From: Chondrosia reniformis
Lineage: Eukaryota; Porifera; Demospongiae; Chondrillida; Chondrillidae
DNA length: 64,000 bases
Assembly: GCA_947172415.1 (NCBI GenBank)
Contig: OX359201.1
Coordinates: forward strand, 186,001-250,000
Direction of reading: 5' to 3'
The stretch's first letter is position 1, and each line of letters begins with the position of its first letter. Both the position numbers and the translations under genes were made by a program. This document shows, one piece after another, positions 36,001 through 45,171 of the stretch. The notes beneath the pieces are model-generated. The model was given only the letters and a program-made list of their open reading frames with translations, made no database searches and had not been told where the DNA came from.

Positions 36001-39000
36001 AGAGGAAGTTATTATTAATTAGATTACAGATGAATAGCTGCTTATTCAAAGCAGCAACTATCAAGTTACAGGGCCTCACTATATATAAATAGCTTTCCTT
36101 GGCTGGTTAGGTAATCAGTAAACTGAGTCAGGAGAGTTTACATTTGTATAAACCTTGTCAAGAACCTCTCAAGAGGATTTTTGGTTGATAATTGGTTAAA
36201 AGCTGGTAAACTTAGAAGTGTACTTGGCACATATCTGTGTCCATCCTCCTATTTAATTGTGCTAATGATGTTTCAATCACTTGGAGGAAGCTCACACAGA
36301 AGGAGTCTATTTTGGTCTAATAGAGATTCATTCATTTGTATGCATCCACTTAAACTATTTGGAAACCAAGGGGGCAGTCCCTGTACATTAGGGAGTGGGC
36401 AGAAACAGGCCACAGCTCCTGAGCCCCAAGTAGGAAGCTCCCTTAAAAGAAGGTTTTCATTTTCAAGAAAGTCTACTAAATGTGTCAGATCAAATTCCTT
36501 ACCACCCAGAGAAAGAGTTAGAATTATTCCTAGAGGCAAACACCTTAATGACAAAGCTGTGAATAAATCGTAAGAATCTATGCAGTGTACTAATCCTTTG
36601 AAGTATATATAGGACTATAAATTTGCCCCCTTAAAGGGTTTCAGTGTTAAAATATATTTATATGTAGTTGGCTTTAACTCACTCTAAGATTTCTGTGGCA
36701 GAGCTATATATTATAACTTTGTAGTTACTGTATCACTAATTTTACTGATAAGTAGAAACAGTTATCCTTTTTCTTAGTTTTCTAGTTTGGGATTTTCCCC
36801 TTTTCTGACTAGTTATCTGCTGTAGTCTCTAACCTGTTCTCCTCATTCTGTAGTTTTGGAGTTAACACATCTGCTAGGACCAAGAGAAGCTCCACTCCAG
36901 ACATGGATACTAGGAACCCTTACCACAGGTTAGTGATGATTATATTGGAAGGTGTGTATAATTAAGTGATAAATTCTATTGTGTTTGCTATCCTATCCTG
37001 ATGTTACTAGCTATTGTATTTCTATTTGTTTAGCATCTCATCAGGTAATTTGAAATCCTGGTCAAACTCATTTGATTCACTATTGGAAAGTAGTTGTAAG
37101 TGGATGATACATATCACACTTTGTTACATTCATATCCATCATGACCCAGTGAATACGTCTCATGTGTTTGTGTGCACCAATGGAACCTACCATATATTAG
37201 CCTTCACACAACATTATGTTAGTATGTCAACTTCATGTTTCACATGCGAAGTATATTGCTGAATGTTGAATCCTTTCAAACTAACTGTTTGACCACTAGT
37301 TTATATTGCTTTGACTTTGTAGGCTTACATACATATTCATTTGGTAACCACATCACCATAATTGACTGTTTAGATTTAGTTTATTTAACTCTCCTAAAGA
37401 GGATGTGAGTTGATAGTGATTCTCCACTTCTTGTACCCAGCTTGTTCTAAAGACCGCCTATTGACTGTTAGCACATTCCAGAAATACCTAATATGTTTAA
37501 GAGATACTGATAGCATGATACAGTTGACCACTTGCTGGGCCCACTGGCTGGCCCTATACTGGCTTACTCCACTGGCTGGCCCTATACTGGCTGGCCCTAT
37601 CCTGGCTGGCCCTATCCTGGCTGTTTATACAGCTTTGTTGGTGGATTATATCTGATACTCTGTATTTCCCATTAGTTAGCTTACAATAGTAATTGGCTGT
37701 CAATGGTTCACTAATTACCTCTACATTGAAGACTACATTCATTATATTTCCTAAGTATGTATTAATAATTGCAGTTCTTAAAGCTGGAAGGTGTCACTAC
37801 AGTGAGTGTTCATTCTTATAATTCCTCTTTAATAGCTCTATATTAGTTAATTTATATTTTGAGATACATTAACCCCCTTTCTATTACATTCAAGTAGACA
37901 CTCCTTTGGATGATATATCTTTCAACTCTTTGAATGCCTTTCTAGTTGTAATCTATGTTCACGGCCTGTTATGATCTTGTTTGCTAATAGATTATTAGGA
38001 ATATGTTATTATATAGAGTTTAAATGAAAATGGTTTCATACTTAATTTCAAGTATAAAGGTAATGTGCCATTAAAGACTATTTCATGAGAATCATTTCTG
38101 TTTTCATTGCACACCTAATAACAGCTGTTAATTGAGCGGTTTTGAAGGGGAAGTTGGTCTTTGATGTCATTTCTTAAATCACTGGGTACATCTGTACAAC
38201 CAGCCAGGAATTATAGTCATAAGAAAATCACAGTATTCCTTGTCTTCTACACCTTTGAAGATTTGATGTAATACCTACAAATGTCTGGGATCTGTAGTAA
38301 CATCTCCAACATATCCTCAGTGACACACCCATCATGTAGTTGTATCTTCAGTGACACACCCATCATGTAGTTGTATCTTCAGTGACACACCCATCATGTA
38401 GTTGTATCTTCAGTGACACACCCATCATGTAGTTGTATCTTCAGTGACACACCCATCATGTAGTTGTATTGAGTATTATTCACATTCCAAGAGCTAATGT
38501 TGAACCACAATACATTACATCTGGTCACACTAGAGCTATACTCAGTCAACCAGAAACTCCTATCATCTTTTCATGGTTTTTAACCCTCCTTTTGCAAAAG
38601 TGACTCTTGAATCCTATTTTATTACAGCTGGCCGCAAGCTATTTGAGGACTTTCTGAAGAGTGAATATTCGCAGGAAAACCTGCAGTTTTGGGTGGCTTG
38701 TGAACAGTTTAAACTCATTGTCAACTTGAATCCAGCAGACTTAGAGAAGGAAGCAGAGCACATCTACCAAGAGTACATAAGGGCAGAAGCTACCAGACAG
38801 GTTGGTCCACACAGCTCTGTATATCTCAGGATAACTTTGTATTTCTCAGGATACCTTTGGATGAAAAAAAAACATTTATTCAAAATCTTTGTAAATATAC
38901 AAGAGGGAAGGAAGAGAATGCATTATTAATGTAACTTCCTAAATTGTTGCTGATGAGATAAATGTTATATGTACATACGTATATGGAATGGACTATTGTG

Positions 39001-39849
39001 GGCAAATCTAAATTGCAAATAAACATGTTGCATCTGGAGTTTCTGAAGATTCAGTGAGAAATATGTAGTTCTATTCTACTCTCACTAATTAGCATAACGA
39101 CTTGGGCAGTATCTCATTGTGGGAGATGTAACGTGAGCCTGTGTGACTGGAATATGATCGTGTAAATTGACCCAACGTATAGGATCAGCTCACCTCATTT
39201 ACAGCAGGCACTGCATGTACTCTGTGGTCTGCTGAATATAGTTATTGTAAACTCAAATTTCAGCAATAGCTCTTATCTGTAAATTGGGCAAGTGTATTAT
39301 TACTATCCTAAAGACTTGGTTGACATAAATTATTAAGGAAATATACCTGTTTCCCACTTGGGGAAACCTTTGAGCTTTGGATGAGAACACAGTTTCATAC
39401 CAACTTTTCTTTCTTTCACAATGGGTCAGAAAGCTGTTTTCTAGGATTCCCTGATCAGAAGTTCTTGTCAAGTCCTTGTATAGATTAATGGTCTTCCACC
39501 ACTATTGTGAAGCAATCAGAGCAATACAAGAACTACACATAACTGCTTCAAAAACAAAGAGTTGATATTCCCTATACGTCTTAATACCTCTCTATATTTG
39601 CTCACAGCTGCCTTTCTACACATTCTGTTACATTATTTTTCAGGTCACTGCTCTTTTTATTTCCACCTATGTATACAGGTCAATTTGGACCACAGAACGT
39701 GTGCAGTCATTGAGAAGGCCATGGAAGAACCTAGTTCCACAATGTTTGATGAGGCTCAACACTTTATCTATCAGCTAATGGCAAGAGACAGTTATGGAAG
39801 ATTTCTCAAGTCAAAGGCATTTCAGGAAGCACTCAAATCCACACAATAA
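27096..39849 (+). CDS. RGS3: RGS3-like protein with added RhoGEF module: C2-PDZ-DH-PH-RGS, about 29 exons
   Basis: About 1280 residues. Firm exons include 27539-27600, 27878-27969, 28271-28339, 28445-28502, 29439-29544, 29610-30645, 31005-31067, 31141-31221, 31391-31510, 31587-31757, 32014-32107, 32824-32924, 33297-33383, 33638-33761, 35083-35205, 35325-35432, 35807-35973, 36300-36569, 36854-36928, 37034-37095, 38628-38800, 39679-39849. A C2 domain ([40 protein letters not shown]) closely follows vertebrate RGS3. Then come a PDZ domain ([19 protein letters not shown]), a long serine-rich linker, a DH domain ([16 protein letters not shown] to [13 protein letters not shown]), a PH domain ([14 protein letters not shown], ending [10 protein letters not shown]) and a C-terminal RGS domain ([20 protein letters not shown]). 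RGS domains accelerate G-alpha GTP hydrolysis; DH-PH modules activate Rho GTPases. Uncertain: the first 60 codons (27096-27116, about 27294-27345), the exon ends between C2 and PDZ (28746 to about 29206), and small PH exons at 34501-34532 and about 35017-35046. Confidence 0.88.
28915..29075. repeat. Dispersed repeat family 1, rearranged copy with inverted halves
   Basis: Starts in forward orientation (ACTCCTGTATCCTCATCCAA) and then switches to the reverse complement of the element's other end (CTCCACTGGGCCAGACAGCT, TTCTGGGAATTCCACCCTTC). It lies in the intron before the PDZ exon of the RGS3-like gene. The frame happens to stay open through it. Confidence 0.75.
30770..30965. repeat. Short AT-rich tandem repeat (RGS3-like intron)
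   Basis: Imperfect units of TTTCTACTAGTATATTGGTG and variants between exons 30714-30746 and 31005-31067. Confidence 0.8.
32930..33235. repeat. 19-20 bp minisatellite (RGS3-like intron)
   Basis: About 15 copies of GTGTACTGTTGAGGTAGGC and variants. The array begins right after the donor CAG|GTTGAGGTAGG at 32924/32925, so the splice-site bases TTGAGGTAGG recur in each unit. Most of these repeat the intron side rather than a full consensus donor. Confidence 0.88.
34215..34410. repeat. 25-bp tandem repeat (RGS3-like intron)
   Basis: About eight units of ATATGTGACCTTTATATGAT plus GTGCT; the last two lack a few bases. Confidence 0.9.
35505..35795. repeat. CCAT/CCAC tetranucleotide tract (RGS3-like intron)
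   Basis: A CATCCATCCA-type tract immediately upstream of the acceptor at 35806. It is the complement of the GGAT type at the left edge of the window. Confidence 0.93.
38310..38470. repeat. 30-bp tandem repeat, five copies (RGS3-like intron)
   Basis: Units of TCAGTGACACACCCATCATG plus TAGTTGTATC, nearly identical, in the long intron before the RGS core exon at 38628. Confidence 0.93.
39330..39485 (-). repeat. Dispersed repeat family 1, diverged inverted copy
   Basis: Contains GAGCTTTGGATGAGAACACA and, further on, ATGGGTCAGAAAGCTGTTTT and CTAGGATTCCCTGATCAG, matching the reverse complement of the copies at 17405 and 50600 with many substitutions. It lies in the last intron of the RGS3-like gene. 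Confidence 0.65.
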
Positions 39850-40100
39850 CATTTCCATTTGTTGAATAATGAATTGATTTTGTTTCTTGTTATTTTCAGT
39901 AGATAATAAATAGTATTTTTTTATTTTTCAATTTTCATACCTATTATCTCTCCTTCTATATGTACGTATACCCTTCTGCATGTTTTGATTTTTCATTCAT
40001 TGTGTTGTATATATACAATTCACAAACTTGTAGTTAAAAGTTAAACATTTGGAAAATGAAGCTATACATAGAAGTGCCTAGGGAGAGCTTAGAGGAAATA

Positions 40101-40265
40101 CAGTGGAACCTCCCATAACGGACACTCCGAAATGCTGACAACCTCCACATACACAATGGACATGTTAAACGGTCCCAATTGATTCTCTATAGAAACCAAT
40201 ATATATACCTCTGTTAATGGACACTCTGAACTCCAGACAGCGGACACTCGTCTGCACTTCAAGTG
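40101..40265. mobile_element. Truncated Tigger/pogo-like MITE
   Basis: Begins TA|CAGTGGAACCTCCCATAACG, the same terminal motif as the complete element at 43065. The interior has repeated GGACACTCYGAA phrases. A matching right end was not found, so this copy is probably truncated. Confidence 0.55.
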
Positions 40266-40368
40266 ATGTATAGATAATTATAAGTGATGGCAAAGTACCG
40301 GTGAACCAAGATGTACATGTGTATGTACAGAGATCATGTGATAAGGCTACAATTGAGAAACGGAATAC

Positions 40369-40580
40369 GTCAAAGACATACAGATTCCTTGCCAATGTGG
40401 GGAAGTGTACATTGGTTGGTACATTGGTGAGACATCCATGCAACAATGGAGGATAAAATGACAGAACACCAAAGAGCAGTAAAGAAAGGGAGGAGACAAT
40501 AACAACTCACACTCATACTAATGACCACCATATAGACTTACCAAGGAATCACATTAGATCCAATCTGGGATGACTTACTT
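40369..40580 (+). mobile_element. Relic of a GIY-YIG endonuclease (Penelope-like element)
   Basis: The frame from 40369 reads VKDIQIPCQCGEVYIG, then a 12-bp duplication encoding WYIG, then ETSMQQWRIK and a stop. IPC-x-CG-x-VYIGET is the usual start of the GIY-YIG domain at the C-terminus of Penelope-like retroelements. Stops follow at once, so it is dead. A GIY-YIG gene of other origin is the alternative. Confidence 0.55.
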
Positions 40581-41008
40581 CTCAACTAGAAAGAAGCTCT
40601 TTTCAAACTCCTTTCATGATCCCAAAAACACACGTATGTGGGATTGGCATCAGATGTCTTAGGATTCATATGAGTCGGCCATATCAAGGAGAACTGGTTT
40701 CAGCCCATATTTGCCCGAAGTTAAGTCTCACCACACAAGATATGCATACATTTTAATGCACATTTAAATGCACATTTAGTGCAGTAATTAATTCTACTAT
40801 ATATATGGAGAGCTATATTTGAAGTTGAACCCCTCAGTGTCAGCACTACTTCTAAGATTATGATCATGTACATGCGAAGGATGGTTCGTTAGATACAAGG
40901 GAATCTTTGTACATTCCAAGGATGTAATGTCCCGTATCCAGTGTATGACTTGAAAAACAATTATTTTCTCTTTTTTCGTTTCAAATTCTTGTTAGATTCT
41001 AATTCTAT

Positions 41009-42652
41009 ATGGCTGTTCAATTGCAAAGAGCAAGCTTGTATGACATTCTGGAGACTGTATTGTCTGCCTCGCAGAGAGCTTCAGAAATAGCACGCTTTGT
41101 TCGCTTACAGGGCGATCTCTTTGTGGAAGTGAAGGAGGAGGGAGAAGGCAATCCAAAGTTTAAAGAAGACTTCAAAACGTTGGCCGATGTTCTAATACAA
41201 GAAAGTATTAAATTCGACTTATCTAAAAAGGTGTATAGTTACTGGATACGACTACGTACTACCATACGCTTATAAGATACACCTATCTTGTATCTGATAG
41301 TCTATCAAATAATATGTTATTGTTATTAGTACCCCTCTTCAGCCCAAGACTGGTATATATAGGACATATGGATTCTGTTTATTAGACATTTCATCGATCT
41401 ATATGCTAGAATTATCATCTTTATTTTTTAAAACTTTTTCCTTAGCATATTTCACAAGTAATTATTAGATAGTATTTCAACGTGTATATATTAATCACTA
41501 TATACCTATGTTCTTTGCATGCAAAGTTCTCTGTGTTGGGCAAATCTATATTCGGAGAAGAGAGTGGATGCTGTCAGTCACATGATGGTCATGTGATCCA
41601 TCTGACTATAAGTGAAGAAGAGCACAATACTAGATCACTTCTGTTGAGGATAGTTGGATCACAGCACGCTACTCTGGTTTCCCAACTTCTGAGTCTCATC
41701 TATAAACCTCTTCCGAAGCAGTCTGTACCTGATCAGGAGAGACTGAGTGGTATATCAGTTGATCTTTCCGATATTGCTCTGTGGGTGGATCCGATTGGTA
41801 AGTTTATAAGCCACACCCATGTGATGTCAATTACCATGGAAACCTTTTTTATTGTACTAGATGGCACTAACGAGTATGTTAAAGGAGGTGTGGCTGAGCT
41901 GCTGAGCGGGATTTCCCCCTCCGGCCTAGGCTGTGTAACGTGTCTGATTGGTGCTTTCAGTAAGAGTTCTTCTCTACCATTTTTGGGTGTGGTCAATCAG
42001 CCATTTTGGGAGGAGGAGTCAGAGAGCTGGATGGGGCGATGTGCCTGGGGAGTGTCTTATGGAACTGTGAAGATTGCTAGCAGTGATACAGGCTAGTTCA
42101 CCCTCTCACACATCACCCTGTCCACCTCACACTGTCACACCTCACACTGTCACACCTCACACTGTCACACCTCACACTGTCACACATCACACTGTCACAG
42201 TTTAATGACTCATCCACTCACCTCCAGGATTTTCCGTGACAGCTGAAGACGATTGTGCTTCTTGTGTGGTGGTTGTCAGTTCCAGTGAAGAGCCTCAGAT
42301 TGTGCAGCAGTTGCAGAGGTCACATGACTTTCATGTGATACAGGCTAATGGAGCTGGTTACAAGTTGCTATGTGTGATAGATGGTCTGGTTGCTGCATAT
42401 CTGACTAGCAAACCCACCATTTACCAGTGGGACACTTGTGGACCGCATGCCATTCTGCTAGCATTAGGGGGTGGGGTCATTAGTTACCATGACAACAAAG
42501 ATTTAAAATCACTTGATAACCTTCCACAACTGAGTTATCATGTTGGCGGTTGTCATGGAGACCCTTGTCATTCAAATGGTATCATCGCATACAGATCAAT
42601 CAGTGCTCTCAGCACTTTGTTATCAGCTCTACAAAGAACTTCACAAACATGA
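41009..42652 (+). CDS. INPP1: Inositol polyphosphate 1-phosphatase, 4 exons
   Basis: About 382 residues. Exons: 41009-41230, 41527-41797, 41861-42091, 42228-42652. It belongs to the lithium-sensitive, magnesium-dependent phosphatase superfamily and should remove the 1-phosphate from inositol 1,4-bisphosphate and 1,3,4-trisphosphate in the cytosol. The metal-binding motif WVDPIDGTNEYVKG is split by intron 2. The second family signature is QWDTCGPHAILLALGGG near the C-terminus. The N-terminal KFSVLGKSIFGEES segment also fits INPP1 better than inositol monophosphatase. The donor of exon 3 is ambiguous: ACAG|GCTAGT (GC type) or AGCA|GTGATA, which differ by three codons in frame. AATAAA at 42684 gives a plausible poly(A) signal. 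The start is the first Met after in-frame stops. Confidence 0.93.
42105..42200. repeat. 15-bp repeat (INPP1 intron 3)
   Basis: About six units of CACCTCACACTGTCA fill most of the short intron just after the exon 3 donor. Confidence 0.85.
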
Positions 42653-43064
42653 ACAGTATTGACCAATTTCACATTAAATTGTTAATAAACATTATTGAGA
42701 GTTGCAAATTGTTATGTCTGAGCTACGAGTTATATCTACTAAAGTTGCGTTTGTCTTAACAGTTATTCAAGCTGTATTTGATGGACTCGTCTTGCCTGAG
42801 GAGATGGGACAATAGCAATACAAATAACATGAATAGTGTTACACAACATGTAGCTATATGCACATTACCATATATGGAACAGTAGAGGTAGCTATATACA
42901 ACATAATTTGTATATTTAGAAGAGTACAAAGTGTCAGATCTTGTCGTATATACACATATATTTGTAGAATTAAATTTGAAATTGGACACTTGTGGTTGAA
43001 GCTCTCATGTAATCATTTATTGATTCATTATGTTACATACAGTTTGTTCAATCACTACCATATA

Positions 43065-43239
43065 CAGTGGAACCTCATTATAGTGAAGCTCAACAGGTAC
43101 CAAAATTAGTTCCTTATATCGAATATTCACTATATTGAATGTATATAATAGTATACAACTTTTGCTGGGGCTAGCAAAGTACTTCACTATATACTGAGAC
43201 ATTCCCTATAAGCGATTTTGTTATAATGAGATTCTACTG
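43065..43239. mobile_element. Complete Tigger/pogo-like MITE, 175 bp
   Basis: Left end CAGTGGAACCTCATTATAGT; the reverse complement of the right end is CAGTAGAATCTCATTATAAC. It is flanked on both sides by TA (43063-43064 and 43240-43241), the target duplication of the Tc1/mariner-pogo superfamily. It has no coding capacity and lies just beyond the stop codon of the CAP gene. Confidence 0.85.
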
Positions 43240-43257
43240 TATAGTGCAATTGTAATA

Positions 43258-44136
43258 TCAGGCTTTGTACTTACTACACAGGTCGTCATTGCAGAATTGA
43301 TACTTCCTCGGACAAGAAGTGCAGGGCAGTCCCTTTTTAAATACACTGCCACCAATCACATTACCCCTGTGTCAAGGGAGAAGATGTTTGTGTATGGGTG
43401 TGTGTACAACAGGTATGCGTATACAGTCCAACCTATGTACCTACCCTGGTGCAAAGTGACAGATGACAAATGTTTTATCATCTTTACACTTTTGCACTGC
43501 ACAGCCAACAACTTGCGTAGATGACCAAATTATCTGTATATTTGGAGTAATAGATTAATAAGCTATACACCAACAGCTATAAACCTGCTATTGACTTGTC
43601 TGCATATTTGCAGATATGGGCATGTATGTATAGTAACACATGTGAATATTAATTACATTCATATATGGGAAGCTGGACTATACGTATATGTAACATGTAC
43701 TAGTGTGTTCTACCTGTCGATAGTTGTGGCAGTAGCTAAAGTCTTGGCACTTGAACGTGTCAGGATCAAAGGTATAACTCGTGGAAGTCCATTGTTGAAA
43801 TGCTACCTCAAGTATGTCTTGTTTGCTGTCGCTATTATTGGTTGAGCCGACATACATTAGCTCAGATACCCATCTGTATCCGGACTGCTTGGTAACCTTC
43901 ATACGCTCATAGTAATTACTGTGTCTCATTGTGCACCGTTTAGCATAGCTCTGGGCAGAAGAGGCTAGCCCTTGGCTCCACTCTAGCTCAATCATGTCGG
44001 ATGCTGTGAACGCAATCACAGCCTTCCTGCGTGCATTGTTGTGAAGCGACAGAATAACATCTTGTTCTTCTGCAGTGAGAGATGCAGAGCTGAGGCTAAT
44101 AAGGAGAAGGACTCCAGAGCAAATTAGTAGTTTCAT
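43258..44136 (-). CDS. Secreted CAP-domain (SCP/TAPS) protein, 3 exons
   Basis: About 206 residues. Exons in transcript order: 43714-44136, 43445-43533, 43258-43366. The start at 44136 gives a clean signal peptide (MKLLICSGVLLLISLSSAS); an in-frame Met 33 nt upstream would bury it. The CAP core is present: QDVILSLHNNARRK, the EWSQGLASSAQSYAKRC helix, then a junction at 43714/43533 restoring NYRQIIWSSTQVVGCAVQKC and FVICHFAPGGNVIGG. The cysteine-bearing end (LPCTSCPRKYQFCNDDLC) resembles a short hinge region as in CRISP proteins. The usual second active-site histidine (HYTQ) reads NYRQ here, so the metal-binding tetrad may be incomplete. CAP proteins are extracellular with varied roles; function is not predicted. 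A donor-like GTAAGT in the last codons leaves open a further exon. Confidence 0.88.
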
Positions 44137-45171
44137 GATAACACTCTGTTCAGAAATAAAGAAAGTCAATATCCTCCAACCAGCTAGTATCTTGTTCCGG
44201 AGCTGCTAAAGGCTTTATATTGAAGATGCGTGGGAGGGTCCTCATATGTCTTTTAATAGAAGTGGTAACTGAGATTACACAACAGAAATACTTTACAATT
44301 ATACCCTCTTACTTCAAACACACTTATGTACACACACATGGGGTTACTATGTCGTTGAATGGCCCTCAAAACCACAGGAAACAAACATTGCAAACCTGCA
44401 GACGAGATTCTGTAGCCATAAAGGTGCACCTGTCCATACATGTGACCTCAGGGATGACTTTGAATGGACCACCTGGATGAGGCCAGGTGATTATCAAAGG
44501 AGTGTTTTAGATCACAAAGGAGACAAAGGCAGTCAGTAACAATCAAACATGTTCCTATTCATAGTTGTGGTGGAGAGTCCAACAAGTGTATGATGCTACT
44601 GTGCTCCGGCTGACCTGGGGAACCTTACATATCTCTAATTATATGCTGTACCTCTCTCATGAGATGGACTATATAGATTAGAAGTAGTTCATTTAATATT
44701 TTGTTTTAACAAATCATTGTGCAAGTGGTAGATTTAGCGGGTGCTCTTTGGGTGGTAAAGTTCTCCCTTAAAATTTGAGTTACATTGGCAAAATACTGGC
44801 CAAGCCACCTCATACTAGTCTAATTATCACACTCTTACATAACTCAGCACCTCCTTACAGATTTCCAGATACACTACTGATGTATGTACCTGTATGTACA
44901 TGTATATCTGCACACTCAGGTACCATGCAAACTGCATATGTTTACTTCAGCAATTAAACTAATCCACGCATTGTTTGGTTTAATGATTATGTAGGGTAGC
45001 AGTCAGGGGGAGAAATGTATCATTAAGTGTACAAGAAACTTAAACTCCTTCATAAATCTCCAGTTATTGTCACTACAAACACTTAACTCCTCCGGAATCA
45101 ACAAATATACATAAAGTTTATGTACAAAGAGCATTAAATATTAAAAATGGTTCACAAGGATAACAGTTGAT
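44137..45171. other. Intergenic region between CAP and SLC25A19 genes
   Basis: About 1 kb holding the CAP upstream sequence on the right of that gene and the SLC25A19 3' flank. Only short, unconserved frames and no repeat family were seen. A TATATTG run near 44215 could serve the CAP promoter, but this is weak. Confidence 0.4.

Noticed and set aside
37777..37805. Short candidate exon before the RGS core
   Set aside because: Joining 37095 directly to 38628 restores a normal RGS start ([18 protein letters not shown]); adding this exon spoils it.
43065..43258. MITE sequence as part of the CAP coding exon
   Set aside because: The CAP stop codon precedes it on the minus strand, and the element has no open frame.
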